64,000 nucleotides of DNA from Roseiarcus sp963767245 (GTDB lineage Bacteria; Pseudomonadota; Alphaproteobacteria; Rhizobiales; Beijerinckiaceae): assembly GCA_963767245.1 (NCBI GenBank), contig CAVYDG010000017.1, positions 98,148 through 162,147 of the forward strand, given 5' to 3'. Of the stretch, positions 1-9,251 are shown piece by piece. The notes under the pieces were generated by a model. The model was not told where the DNA came from and searched no databases. It saw only the letters and a program-made list of their open reading frames with translations. Both the position numbers and the translations under genes were made by a program. Every line of letters begins with the position of its first letter. Positions within the stretch are counted from its first letter, which is position 1.

Positions 1-350
1 GCAAGGAATCCCGTTCCGGGGATCATGGTGAGCCCAAGCTCGTGGAACCTGGCGATGGTCGCCGCTTTCGGCGCGACGCCCTGCGCACACAAAACGCGAA
101 CCGCGCGGTCGCGCGCGCTGTAGAGAATCGCCGGCATGTCGCCGGCCGGGCCGGACAGATGAGGCTCGACGATCTGCAAGGCGAACCCCGTCGCCACCGC
201 TGCGTCAAAAGCGTTGCCGCCGCGTTCGAGAATCGACATGCCCACAGCAGAGGCCAGCCAATGCGTCGAGCTCACGGCGCCGAAGGTTCCAATGATCTCG
301 GGGCGGGTGGTGAATTTCGGGACCGCCGGGGCGCGGGTGGGAAAGGTCAA
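1..350 (-). CDS. Gamma-glutamyltransferase, N-terminal part (runs off the window)
   Basis: The reverse strand encodes about 116 residues beginning LTFPTRAPAV, with the family signature SSTHWLASAVGMSILERGG followed by NAFDAAVA and LSGPAGDMPAI. This is the N-terminal part of gamma-glutamyltransferase/acylase precursors, which cleave gamma-glutamyl bonds after autoprocessing; the nucleophile Thr would lie beyond the left edge. The best start is a TTG whose TTGA overlaps the stop codon of the upstream isochorismatase-like gene, with a purine-rich GGAAGCGGA just before it, so the two were translationally coupled. The IS21 element upstream probably separates this gene from its original promoter. 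Homology is clear; the substrate is not. Confidence 0.8.
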   Translation of the reverse strand, partial: MTFPTRAPAVPKFTTRPEIIGTFGAVSSTHWLASAVGMSILERGGNAFDAAVATGFALQIVEPHLSGPAGDMPAILYSARDRAVRVLCAQGVAPKAATIARFHELGLTMIPGTGFL

Positions 351-953
351 GATCCGCTTCCCTCTTCGATCATCGAAATCGCATCGTGCGTCGAAACCAC
401 ACCTCCGAAGGCCTGAAGGAAGATGGAGAGCGTCGCGTTATGCTCCATATCGTTGCGCGAGGCGTTGGCGTCCGAAATCATGATCGTCTTGAAGTTGCGC
501 ATCGCCGCGTCGCGCGCGGTGCATTCGCAGCAAACGTTGGTTACGGTGCCGACGATCAGCGTCATATCGATGCCGCGGGAGCGCAGCATCGTCTCGAGTT
601 GGCGCGAAGGATCGGCGAACGGCGTGAGACGGTTCTTGGAGACGACCGGATCGTCAGAATGGCGTTCGAGCTCACGCCAGAGCCCGTGTTCGGGCCTGCC
701 TTTCTGGAAGGCGAGGCGGAAGCTGTCCGCCGTTTCGCCGGTCATGATGAAATTGAAAAACGTTGTCCAATCGCGTTCCGCGCCCGGGCCATAGGTCGAG
801 ACGATCCAAACTATCAATCCCCCGGCGCGGCGGAGGGCGCCCGCCAGGCGGTTGATGTTGGGAACGATTTCACGGGCCGCGGCAATCTCGGCGACCGCGC
901 CGGGCTCCAGAAAGCCAGTTTGCATGTCGACCACCAGGAGCGCGGTCTTTCGG
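347..953 (-). pseudogene. Isochorismatase-family cysteine hydrolase, 3' part cut off by IS21
   Basis: Carries the isochorismatase-like fold from LLVVDMQTGFLEPG (nucleophile-side Asp) through VTNVCCECTARDAAMRNF (catalytic Cys) to the C terminus. An in-frame GTG lies inside the conserved first strand, but translation from it would lose the N-terminal strand. The missing 5' end lies on the other side of the IS21 element at 3552-3646. Removing the element and one copy of the 9-bp target repeat restores an in-frame join reading RKTALLVVD. Relatives hydrolyse amides, ureas or carbamates, which fits the neighbouring ABC importer, deacetylase and gamma-glutamyltransferase. The disrupted gene is probably inactive. 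Confidence 0.85.
945..953. repeat. 9-bp target-site duplication of the first IS21 element
   Basis: GTCTTTCGG occurs immediately left of the element's TG terminus and again at 3552-3560 immediately right of its CA terminus. IS21-family insertions usually duplicate 4-8 bp, so 9 bp is slightly long. The identical copies indicate direct insertion at this site rather than a rearrangement. Confidence 0.8.
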
Positions 954-1099
954 TGCCGATTCCGACGAAGCCGCCCGGGTGTAACGGGATAATGCCGCCC
1001 GGGATTCCTGAATGATGCCGCCCACCGTAACGGAATGATGCCGCCCGGGTCGCGCGCCTCGCTGGCCGATGGATTGTTGTCACCGGCTATGGTGTTGGG

Positions 1100-1844
1100 T
1101 CAAGCCTTCCTCGATTGCTTTGCTTGGGTCCGACGCAGGCTTTCGCCGGCGAGCTCGATGCGATGAGCGTTGTGGACGAGACGGTCCAGAATGGCGTCGG
1201 CGTAGGTTGGATCGCCGATGATTTCGTGCCAACGGTCGATCGGAAGCTGGGAGGTGATCACCGTGGAGCGGCGTCCGTAGCGCTCTTCGAAGATTTCCAG
1301 CAGATCATGGCGCGCGGCTGCGTCGAGCGGCTCAAGCCCCCAGTCATCGAGGATCAAAAGGTCGGCTCGGCCGAGGTTGCGTAAGATGCGGGGATGACGC
1401 CCGTCGCCGCGGGCCAGCGCGAGGTCCTCAAACAGACGGGCGCCCGCTGGTAGAGGACCGACCGATTGTCGCGACAGGCTTTGTGGCCAAGCGCTGAGGC
1501 CAGCCAACTTTTGCCGACGCCTGTCGGCCCGACGAGAACCAAATTGTCATGGGCGTTGATCCACTCGCCCTCGACCAGTTTTGGAACCGCGCGCGGTCAA
1601 GGCCGCGGGGACTTCGATAATCGATATCTTCGACGCTGGCCTGTTGGCGCAGTTTGGCGACGCGCAGCCGCGCCGCGAAGCGCTTGTCCTGTCGCCAGGA
1701 CGCCTCGCGATCGAGCAGAAGCCCGAGCCATTCGTGATGGCCGAGGCCTCCGGCTTCCCCGTTGGCGACGAGTTCGGCGAAGGCCTTGGCCATGCCATGC
1801 AGGCCAAGAGCGCTGAGTTGATCGAGGGTGGGATGCTTGAGCAA
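1100..1844 (-). pseudogene. istB: istB helper ATPase of IS21, two frameshifts
   Basis: Compared with the intact copy at 58971-59747, the same protein is recovered only by changing frame twice. LLKHPTLDQL through SPRGLDRARFQ is in one frame, VLVGPTGVGKSWLASALGHK (Walker A) in a second, and RLFEDLALARGDGRHPR with LLILDDWGLEPLD (Walker B) through to the end in a third. The breaks fall near 1580 and 1440. The start is a TTG after AATTAGGAGAAACGAC, matching the intact copy. IstB is the AAA+ ATPase that assists the IstA transposase, so this element is probably not autonomous unless the breaks are sequencing errors. Confidence 0.85.
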
Positions 1845-1854
1845 GTCGTTTCTC

Positions 1855-3405
1855 CTAATTGTAGTAGCGCGGCCCACGGATGTTGGCGTGCAGGATCGGC
1901 GTTCCGTCCGTGGAGCGCTGGCGCGCGGGACGCCGGTCGAGGTTGTTGTCGAGGATGGATTTGACCGAGCCGTAGGTCCGCGCGCCGATGTTGATGGCGC
2001 GTTCGGCGGCGGCTTCTAGGCGCTCGGCGCCATGGGGACCCGCGAGCCGGACGATGCCTAGGCAGGCGCGAAAGCCCTGCTCGGGATGCGGTCGCGCCTC
2101 AAGGATCAGTTCGCACAGGGCCGCCGTCGCCGCCCCGATCAGGCGCGCATCGGCGCGGATACGCTCGATCGTCCAGCCGGCGTAGCGCCGATGGCTGGAC
2201 GGCATGTGCTCGGAGACGGTGGTGTGCTTATGGTTGCCGCTGGCGCGCACATGCGCGGCGATCCGCTCGCCCTTGAGGAAAATCTCGACGGTCCGCACCG
2301 TCAGCCGCGCGTCGACCTCGGCGCGGGCGAAGCGATGGGGCACACTGTAATAATGGGCGGCGACCTCGACGTGATAGTCGATGCCGACGCGGCATGTCCG
2401 CCATTCGGAGAACTCGTACGGCTCAGCTGGCAGCGACGTCAGCGCCGGGCGATCGACCTCCTCCAGCAATTGCCGGCGCGTTGCGCCGAGCCGGCGGATC
2501 GGGTGGTGTTCATTGAGGTGCGTCATGAGATCGGCGATCGCCGCGTTGACGTCCAGCAGGCTGTAAAAGGTTCGGTGACGCAGCCGCCCGAGCAGCCATC
2601 GCTCGACGATGAGCACGGCCTGCTCAACCTTGGCTTTGTCCCGGGGCCGCCGGGGCCGCGCCGGCAAAATGGCGGCTCCGTAATGCGCCGCCATTTCGGC
2701 ATAGGTCCGATTGACCTGAGGATCGTAAAGGCAGGCCTTGATGACGGCGGTCTTCGTATTGTCCGGCACGAGCAATTGCGGGACGCCGCCGATCGCCTCG
2801 AGCGCGCGCACATGGGCGTCGATCCAGTCGGGGAGCGCCTGCGTCCAACTCGCGTGCGCGAAGGTGAAGCTCGAGGCGCCGAGCACGGCGACGAAGATCT
2901 GCGCCATGCGGATTTCCCCGGTGAGCCGGTCAACGACAACCGGGACCCCGTCGCCCGCGTAATCGACGAACAATCGTTCGCCCGCCGCGTGCGTCTGCCG
3001 CATCGTCGGCGACAGCTTCGCTTCAAAGCCGCGATAGAGTTCGCAAAACCGCGAATAGCTGTAGCCGCCGGGGTTGGCCGCGACATATTCGTCCCAGACG
3101 ATCAGCAGAGTGACGTGCTTGCGCTTCAACTCTCGATGGACCGCGGGCCAATCCGGCTCGGCATGGCGGCGGTGTCCCCGTTTGCTTTTACGATTGGCGT
3201 AAAGCGCCGCCTCCAGTTCGGCGTCGCCGATCCCCTCCGGCAACGGCCAAGAAAGCCCAGCGCTCTCCAAACGGACCAACGTCTCTCGAACCGTCGAAGG
3301 CGCGAGGCCGAGACGCCGCGCGATCTCGCGCGTCGGCAGGCTGACTGAAAACTTCAGACGAATGATCTCGCGCGCCTGGCGCATCGAAACTCTTTCCGCT
3401 GGCAT
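1855..3405 (-). CDS. istA: IS21 transposase IstA
   Basis: 516 residues, the same length as the second copy at 57409-58959 and highly similar to it. The N-terminal helix-turn-helix reads ISLPTREIARRLGLAPSTVRE-like at about residues 15-40. The DDE integrase core follows, with VDYAGDGVPV (first Asp), VPDNTKTAV (second Asp) and the downstream Glu in DKAKVEQAVL. The C-terminal beta-barrel region ends GPRYYN. The start MPAERVSMRQAR follows GGGAGCGATCG. IstA cuts and joins the element ends together with IstB; here it is intact but its partner is broken. Confidence 0.92.
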   Translation of the reverse strand: MPAERVSMRQAREIIRLKFSVSLPTREIARRLGLAPSTVRETLVRLESAGLSWPLPEGIGDAELEAALYANRKSKRGHRRHAEPDWPAVHRELKRKHVTLLIVWDEYVAANPGGYSYSRFCELYRGFEAKLSPTMRQTHAAGERLFVDYAGDGVPVVVDRLTGEIRMAQIFVAVLGASSFTFAHASWTQALPDWIDAHVRALEAIGGVPQLLVPDNTKTAVIKACLYDPQVNRTYAEMAAHYGAAILPARPRRPRDKAKVEQAVLIVERWLLGRLRHRTFYSLLDVNAAIADLMTHLNEHHPIRRLGATRRQLLEEVDRPALTSLPAEPYEFSEWRTCRVGIDYHVEVAAHYYSVPHRFARAEVDARLTVRTVEIFLKGERIAAHVRASGNHKHTTVSEHMPSSHRRYAGWTIERIRADARLIGAATAALCELILEARPHPEQGFRACLGIVRLAGPHGAERLEAAAERAINIGARTYGSVKSILDNNLDRRPARQRSTDGTPILHANIRGPRYYN

Positions 3406-3551
3406 CGATCGCTCCCTTGGATTGCCAAAGGAGCGACCCTAAACAGGCCAGCGGAGGCGCTCGTCGCCGTCAAAAAACCCCGGGCGGCATTATTCCGTTC
3501 CGGTGGGCGGCATCATCTCGTTTTGGTGGGCGGCTTCGCCAGGAATTAGCA

Positions 3552-3646
3552 GTCTTTCGGGGCTCGAGGGCGACAAAGGGTTGCACGCGCCCGCGTCGGC
3601 GCATCGAGATATCGATGGCTTGCTGGGTAATCTCGATCTTGTGCAT
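3552..3646 (-). pseudogene. 5' end of the interrupted isochorismatase-like gene
   Basis: Reads MHKIEITQQAIDISMRRRGR then VQPFVALEPRKTA before running into the IS21 terminus. The ATG at 3646 has GGAG about ten bases upstream. The sequence is the usual N-terminal extension of this hydrolase subfamily, and it joins in frame to LLVVDMQTGF at 944 once the element and one repeat are removed. The intact gene would have been about 230 codons. It lies about 180 bp downstream of the ABC fusion gene, in the same direction. Confidence 0.8.
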
Positions 3647-3826
3647 CAGGCCCAAACTCCTCGTTCAAAAGGCGTGTTTGTCGCGAGATTCGATCGCCGG
3701 AGGCCCCCTCACTGCCAATGACCGATCTAACCCCCGCGCAAAGGCCGGAGACAGGACCGCGCCAACGACCAGTGCAACAAATCAAAGAGTCCTTGACTTC
3801 GGCCGTATCCACATAACTGACTCGTG

Positions 3827-5473
3827 TCAGGTCGAGGAGCCGACGTTTGCCTCGCCATCTATTTCTTCCGCCTGCCGCTCCACCATCCGGAGGAAACGCT
3901 TCGTGCGCTCGTGCTTCGGACGGTCGATTACCTCTTCGGGAGTGCCTTCCTCAACTGTCAGGCCGGCGTCCATGAACACTACGCGGTCGGCAACCTCTCG
4001 AGCGAAGCGAACCTCATGGGTCACGACAATCATCGTCATTCCCGCCTCAGCGAGCTTTCGGATTACCGCCAGCACTTCACCGACCAGCTCTGGATCTAGA
4101 GCCGACGTGGGTTCGTCGAAAAGCATCAGTCGCGGAGAAATGGCCAGAGCGCGTGCGATCGCGACGCGTTGCTGCTGACCCCCTGACAGCCGATGCGGCA
4201 AGTGATGGGCGTGGTGAGCGAGGCCAACCATCGTCAAAAGGCCCATGCCTTTCTGACGAGCGCTCTCAGCGCCCTCCCCGTGCACCCGAATCGGCGCCTC
4301 GATAACATTCTCCAAGGCTGTTAGGTGGTCGAACAGATTGAAGTTCTGGAACACCATACCGATGCGCGCCTCGGCCCGGGCTCTGGCCAAGTCACGGATC
4401 GGCCGCAAGACCCCGTGGACCGTCCGGTAGCCGACGTGCTTGCCGTCGACTAGTACTTCCCCTTTGTCGAGCCTTTCGAGATGGTTGATCATCCGTAGCA
4501 AGGTGCTCTTACCGCTGCCACTCGGCCCCATGATCGCAACTACATCGCCCCGACTGACAGACAGATTGATCCCGCGCAGGACCTCGCGGGCGCCGTACGA
4601 TTTCCAGATGTCGGTGCAAGCGACGAACACGCGGCGATCAGCGCCGTTCTCGCCGCTGTCAGAGATGGCGTCGAGCCATGGCTGCCGGCCTGCACTCGTC
4701 ATCGCCGCCGGCGCGGGCGCTACACGTCGTCGGGTGGCCGCGGAACCGGCTGGAGAAGGCAACTTTCCGCGGCCAAACATGCGATCTAATGCGGTCGTAC
4801 CTGGCGTAGGCCGTTCCAGCTCAATATTGAATCGTCGCTCCAGGAGCCATTGAATGCCGGCAATCGCGCTGGTCATCATCAGGTAGATGACGCCTGTCGC
4901 CGCGAACACTGTGAAAAACTTGAAGTTCTGGCCGACAACCTGCTGGCTCCTGAATGTGAGCTCATTGACGAATATCACGGAGGCAACCGAGGTTCCCTTG
5001 AGTACCGCGATCGTGTCGTTGCCCATTGCCGGCAGGATCGCTCGCATGGCCTGCGGCAGAATGATTCTACGTAAGGTGAGGAACGGCCTCATACCGAACG
5101 CAGCTGCAGCGATGCTTTGGTTGCGGTTCACCGACAGGATTTCGCCGCGAATGATCTCGGCGCTAAATGCCGCCTCGTTCAGGGCGAAGCCGATCACGGC
5201 AGTAGTGAAACTGTCGAGCTTGATGCCGACTGACGGAAGGGCGTCGTACAGAAACACTAATTGCAAGAGCTGCGGCGTGCCGCGAACGAACCAGATATAA
5301 GCCCAAGCGGTGCCGCGAACCATACCAACAGGGGACAGGCGCATTAGCGCCAGCCCCAGCCCGAGGACCACTCCACCCGCCATCGCTAGCGCTGAGATTT
5401 CCACCGCGGTGAGAGCCCCTTGCCAGAGAAAGGGCTCGATGACGTAGCTGAAGAATTCTCGGAACCAATTCAC
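3827..5473 (-). CDS. Amino-acid ABC transporter, fused permease and ATPase
   Basis: 548 residues combining two subunits that are usually separate. Residues 1-220 are a HisM/GlnP-type permease with membrane spans and the EAA loop around 122-144 (FGMRPFLTLRRIILPQAMR). After a low-complexity Ala/Pro/Arg linker, residues 283-535 form a HisP/GlnQ-like ATPase with Walker A GPSGSGKST near 316-324, signature LSGGQQQRVAIARAL and Walker B LMLFDEPTSALDP. The GTG start has GAGG six bases upstream. The binding protein gene lies 90 bp upstream in the same direction. Such fusions occur among polar amino-acid importers; the substrate is unknown. The gene is complete, but its operon is broken downstream by IS21. 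Confidence 0.88.
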   Translation of the reverse strand: MNWFREFFSYVIEPFLWQGALTAVEISALAMAGGVVLGLGLALMRLSPVGMVRGTAWAYIWFVRGTPQLLQLVFLYDALPSVGIKLDSFTTAVIGFALNEAAFSAEIIRGEILSVNRNQSIAAAAFGMRPFLTLRRIILPQAMRAILPAMGNDTIAVLKGTSVASVIFVNELTFRSQQVVGQNFKFFTVFAATGVIYLMMTSAIAGIQWLLERRFNIELERPTPGTTALDRMFGRGKLPSPAGSAATRRRVAPAPAAMTSAGRQPWLDAISDSGENGADRRVFVACTDIWKSYGAREVLRGINLSVSRGDVVAIMGPSGSGKSTLLRMINHLERLDKGEVLVDGKHVGYRTVHGVLRPIRDLARARAEARIGMVFQNFNLFDHLTALENVIEAPIRVHGEGAESARQKGMGLLTMVGLAHHAHHLPHRLSGGQQQRVAIARALAISPRLMLFDEPTSALDPELVGEVLAVIRKLAEAGMTMIVVTHEVRFAREVADRVVFMDAGLTVEEGTPEEVIDRPKHERTKRFLRMVERQAEEIDGEANVGSST

Positions 5474-5563
5474 GCATTACCTCGCGAAAGGTGGCCGGGA
5501 GAGCAGGCCCCTGAACCGCCCGTGCAGCTTCGGGCTGCGCCTCCCGGCCACGTTCGACGAAGC

Positions 5564-6439
5564 CTACTTCGTCAAGATTTCGAACGGCATAGCGACCGAA
5601 TAGTCGAAATGATACTTGTCGTAGATCGCCTTCTCGGAGCCATCGGCCCTCATTACGGTCAACGCATCAAAGATTGCCCGCGCCAGTTCGGCGTTGTCCT
5701 TACGCACGCCGACGCCGACTTTCCAGTCGGTAAGGATCATGAAGCCGCGCTCGAGCTTGTCGGGATTGTCGACCACCATTTGGTCGACCGCCCCAAGATT
5801 GACGAGGAACAAGTCGGAACGGTCGTTCATCACTTGCCGACCGCCGGCGGGAATGTCGGGGGATACAACAATCTCAATCGCACCCTTCCCGTCGGCGACA
5901 CACTTGTCACTGATCTTGTGGAACTGTGCTTCTTCGACCGATCCGAGAGCAGCTGATGCGCGTGTTCCACAGAGATGGTCGAGGTCAACGATGTGCTTGG
6001 GATTGCCCTTGGCCACCAGTCCGCCGGTCGCTGCCCGGAGATAGATCACAAAATCCATCTGCTGGGCGCGTTCAGGCGTGTAGTACAGCGAGTCCCACAT
6101 AACGTCGGTTTGACCGTTGGCGAGTGCCGGCAACTGGCCGGACCATGCACCGACCGAGAACTCGATCGGCACGCCGATGCACTTGAACGCCGCCTGGGCC
6201 AACTCAGTGTCGAGGCCGATGAGGTGATTGAAGTTCTTGGGGTCGCGCATAGCGTAAGGTCCGGTCTCCGCGTCTGTGCCGACCTTGAGCGTCTTGCCGA
6301 CGAGGCCCGGATATTTGGTCGCCAGCTTGTCCGGCTCGCACTTGGCGTCCGCTGCGGTTGCGATGCGCGGAGCGAAAATGACCGCAGCGAATAACGCTGC
6401 GACGACGAACGAACCCCGCAACATACGAAACATTCCCAT
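5564..6439 (-). CDS. Periplasmic binding protein of a polar amino-acid-type ABC importer
   Basis: 291 residues from an ATG preceded by GGGAGA. An earlier in-frame start would add 19 residues before the signal peptide and is less likely. The N-terminal hydrophobic stretch VVAALFAAVIFAP ends near ATAADA, a typical Sec cleavage region. The mature part has the family-3 solute-binding pattern: LKVGTDAETGPYAMRD, GLDTELAQAAFKCIGV, NGQTDVMWDSLYYTPERAQ and VGVGVRKDNAELARAIFDAL. It should deliver substrate to the fused permease-ATPase encoded directly downstream. Neighbouring amidohydrolase-type genes suggest an amino acid or small amide, which is an inference. Confidence 0.87.
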   Translation of the reverse strand: MGMFRMLRGSFVVAALFAAVIFAPRIATAADAKCEPDKLATKYPGLVGKTLKVGTDAETGPYAMRDPKNFNHLIGLDTELAQAAFKCIGVPIEFSVGAWSGQLPALANGQTDVMWDSLYYTPERAQQMDFVIYLRAATGGLVAKGNPKHIVDLDHLCGTRASAALGSVEEAQFHKISDKCVADGKGAIEIVVSPDIPAGGRQVMNDRSDLFLVNLGAVDQMVVDNPDKLERGFMILTDWKVGVGVRKDNAELARAIFDALTVMRADGSEKAIYDKYHFDYSVAMPFEILTK

Positions 6440-6527
6440 GTGGTTCTCCCTTTGTTGACTTGCAATAGGAATTGCACTCTCAGGCGTGCACCGCAAAATC
6501 TCTCAAGCCCGATATATATTGCGCCGC

Positions 6528-7469
6528 TCAGTCCTGTGACGGATGTAAGCGATACCAGTGCTCAGCCACGTCGCGGCCGGTGCAGAACCAGACGCGGTCG
6601 TGCTTGCGGGCGTGCTCGAGGAACCGGATCAGGCCGACGGCCTTGCCAGGGCGCCCGATCAGACGATCATGAAGGCCAATGCTCATGAGCTTCGGTGCCG
6701 CGGCGCCCTCCTCGTACATCAGATCGAAGGTGTCGATCATGTAACGGGCGAAATCGTCGGCGCTGCCGAAGCCTGTGTTGCGATCGAAACGATTATCGTT
6801 CGTCTCCAGCGAATAGGGGACGACGAGGTGCCTCTTTCCGGCGACGGTGACCCAGTAGGGCAGCTCGTCGTTGAGCGCGTCACGATCGTAAAGGAAGCCG
6901 CCCGCCTCGACGAGAAGGCGGCGCGTGTTGGCGCTGGGGCGCCCGTTGAACCAGCCGACCGGCGGCCTGCCGGTTAGCTTGCGAATGCCTTCGATCGCGA
7001 GCCTGACATGCTCGCGCTCATCCGCCTCATCCATGTTGTGGTAGTCGATCCAGCGCCATCCATGGCTGACGATCTCGTGGCCATCCTCGAGGAACGCCTT
7101 CACCGCCGCGGGGCATTGTTGCATCGCGCGGACTACACCGAGGATGCTGATTTTGACGTCGAATTTCTTGAATATGCGAAGGAGACGCCACACGCCGACC
7201 CGCGGGCCATATTCGAATACCGTCTCGACGATCGGGCTGCGTACGCCGAAATAAGCGGGGAAACCGATGTCGGTCAATAAGTCTTCGCTCTGATCGTCGC
7301 CTTCCGGTAGCGATCGCTCTCCGCCGGCCTCGAAGTTCAGATTGAAGTTGATGGCGATGCGCGCATCGCCAGGCCAGCGCGGATGTGGTGGATGCGGACC
7401 ATAGCCGAAAAAATCCCGCGGTGGCCCGAGTTCTGTTTTCGCCCCCCCACTCTTTGCCGGAGAATTCAT
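6528..7469 (-). CDS. Polysaccharide-deacetylase-fold protein, PuuE-like
   Basis: 313 residues from an ATG with GAGAGG eight bases upstream. The NodB-type barrel shows INFNLNFEAGGE, GVWRLLRIFKKFDVKISILG, EDGHEIVSHGWRWIDYHNMD with the metal-site His, GWFNGRPSANTRRLLVEAGGFLYDRDALNDELPYW and IGLHDRLIGRPGKA. This spacing matches the allantoinase/deacetylase subfamily PuuE, which acts on small cyclic or N-acyl compounds rather than polysaccharides. It heads the minus-strand cluster with the amino-acid-type importer, isochorismatase-like hydrolase and gamma-glutamyltransferase, suggesting scavenging of a nitrogen compound. The exact substrate cannot be read from the sequence. Confidence 0.82.
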   Translation of the reverse strand: MNSPAKSGGAKTELGPPRDFFGYGPHPPHPRWPGDARIAINFNLNFEAGGERSLPEGDDQSEDLLTDIGFPAYFGVRSPIVETVFEYGPRVGVWRLLRIFKKFDVKISILGVVRAMQQCPAAVKAFLEDGHEIVSHGWRWIDYHNMDEADEREHVRLAIEGIRKLTGRPPVGWFNGRPSANTRRLLVEAGGFLYDRDALNDELPYWVTVAGKRHLVVPYSLETNDNRFDRNTGFGSADDFARYMIDTFDLMYEEGAAAPKLMSIGLHDRLIGRPGKAVGLIRFLEHARKHDRVWFCTGRDVAEHWYRLHPSQD

Positions 7470-7665
7470 CCTGTGCCTCTCGATCAAGCATACGTTGCGA
7501 TGAGCAGTCTGAGCACCCGGCTCGCGTCTCCAACTCTTTCCGGAAGAAAATCGGTAACGGCATCCGCCAGGGCGTCTAGATAGCGATTGCTATGCGCTTC
7601 AGCGGCCGGAAGTGGTCGCCGAGGACACCAGTGGATGGTTATCGCTAGCGCAAGAGACGTTCAAG

Positions 7666-8723
7666 CTAAGCAGAGATTCTTTGAATGACCAACGGATTGA
7701 CAGTTCGCTCCCGGTTCAGGGCAGCCACGGCTGCGTGGATTGCGCGGTCGAGGACGTCGGCATCAGCGAAGGTCTGATGGGCCAGATGGCGCGCCTTGAG
7801 ATCGTGCCAGACAACCTCGATGTCGTTGAGTTCGGGTGCGTATTTTGGCAGCCACTCGACGGTGAGCCAGTGTTTGCGCGCCTCGATGGCTTTAAGAGTG
7901 AGCTTGCTGACATGGATCGGCCCGTTGTCCTCGACCAGTACGACCGGTTTTATTGCCCGTCCTGGTTGAGGACCGAACAGGTGGTCGAGTTGCTCGAGGT
8001 GAGCGATGAAGTCGCGGCTGCGCTTGGTCTGGCTCGTATGCACAATCAACTGGCGCGTGACATGATCGAGTGAGCCGATTATCGCCACTTTCTTGGCCTG
8101 ACCCGGCGCCGGCGCCCGCAGGTCCGCACCGCGCAAGGCCCACGCCCGCGCCAGACAAGGGTGCGTCAGGGCCTCGCTCTCGTCGCCGTAGAGGAGGATG
8201 ATGTCGCCGGCTTCGGCCTGAGCCTTGCGCAGTTGAAGGCGCAGTCCCACGCGTTCGATCTCGGCGGCAATCTGGCGGCCTTTCAGCGTGTGCCGGGGCC
8301 GCCGCCAACGGAAGTTTTTTTTCGCAACGCCTTGGACAACTGCGACTTGCCGATCTTGACGCCCTCGCGCGCCTCGATCTCGGCCATGAGGCGCGGGATC
8401 GTCCAGTTGGGCCGGTCGGCGACGGGAGCTTCGAGCAGAGGCGCGACGACACGCAGCGCGGCTTCGGTCTTTACCGGTGGCGGGCCGAGCGCCACGGTCG
8501 CCTTCAACGCCTCGACACCGCCGCGCGCGAACTCGCTGCGCCAAAGACGCACCGTGTCTTCGCGCACGCTGAAGGCTTCCGCAATGCGCGGGCTGGTCCA
8601 TCCCGACAACGTCAGCAATATCGCCCGCGCCCGATCAGCCTCGCCCCGATCGCGTGAATGGGCTAACGTCAGCAGTGCGTTGCGCTGTTGGTCACCCGCC
8701 GTCACCCGAGATTTGCCCGCCAC
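7666..8723 (-). CDS. IS630-family transposase, two frames joined at an A8 slippery site
   Basis: The first frame (from 8723) encodes a winged-helix DNA-binding part, SRDRGEADRARAILLTLSGW to GKSQLSKALRKK. The second frame supplies the DDE domain with ILLYGDESEALTHPC, VVLVEDNGPIHVSK and LPKYAPELNDIEVVWHDLK. The frames meet at a run of eight adenines in the sense strand (8315-8322). A -1 slip there gives ALRKKNFRWRRPRHTLKGR and a full transposase of about 350 residues. Programmed -1 shifting at A runs is known in IS630 elements, so this is annotated as a frameshifted CDS rather than a dead gene. The Asp, Asp and Glu positions are all present. Confidence 0.83.
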
Positions 8724-8796
8724 GCCCCGCCTCCGCGAATCAACGCGAAGATCGAATCACACCTGCGATTCGTTGGTCAAGCTGAGGGAGTTCGCT
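7669..8796 (-). mobile_element. IS630-family insertion sequence
   Basis: About 1.13 kb bounded by TA dinucleotides (7667-7668 and 8797-8798), the expected target duplication for IS630. Imperfect inverted ends start AGCAGA on the left and AGCGAA on the right and converge on a shared TGACCAACG about 18 bases in. It contains one two-frame transposase and lies about 200 bp upstream of the PuuE-like gene, so it may have changed that operon's promoter. Confidence 0.75.
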
Positions 8797-8798
8797 TA

Positions 8799-9251
8799 GA
8801 AGTGGCAGGATCTCGCCCGGCGAGCGGGTCTTTCGAGCGGTCAATGGGGCCCTTGGTGGGCTGATGCTGATGCACTTGCGTCTCCATTTTAAGACGATTC
8901 GCTTCTTTTTTTGCGAGTGTGCTGGAGCGAGGCAGCTCAGAGGCGAGCGAATGTCGTTTACTCCATATTCTGGGATTGATTAGGATTTGGGCCCGGAACA
9001 GCGTCCGGCGCCAATTGCAACATCGAGGCCACGCCTGCCGCGGACAGCACAAGCTGCAAGGACGACGCGGTCGTCACCATGGCTGAGTTTGACAATATTC
9101 TTACTGTGCGCCGCGAAGGCCGCGCCGAGCTCACACTCGCCTCGAACCCCCACGATTTCGTTGGCACATCGAGATCATTGTCCGTCGTCAAATGATTTGA
9201 GACAAATAGCTGGCTTCCGGAAGGGAGGCTCTGGATCATCTGTGATTGAGA
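8799..9251. other. Gap without a recognisable gene
   Basis: Between the IS630 element and the IS3-type transposase. Possible reading frames here have atypical composition and no recognisable motif. It probably consists of transposon-flank debris. No tRNA-like or repeat structure was seen. Confidence 0.5.

Larger units (their letters stand above)
954..3551 (-). mobile_element. IS21-family insertion sequence, copy A (istB broken)
   Basis: About 2.6 kb, bounded by inverted termini TGCCGATTCCGACGAAGCCG on the left and TGCTAATTCCTGGCGAAGCC read inward on the right. Each end carries several spaced copies of a motif like TAACGGRATRATGCCGCCC, the multiple transposase-binding repeats typical of IS21. 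It contains istA and a frameshifted istB on the minus strand and is flanked by GTCTTTCGG duplications. A related but diverged element lies at 57253-59845. It interrupts the isochorismatase-like gene. Confidence 0.9.

Noticed and set aside
2086..3348. Long plus-strand open frame of about 420 codons opposite istA
   Set aside because: Exact antisense of the conserved IstA coding sequence, with no family resemblance of its own; a high-GC shadow frame.
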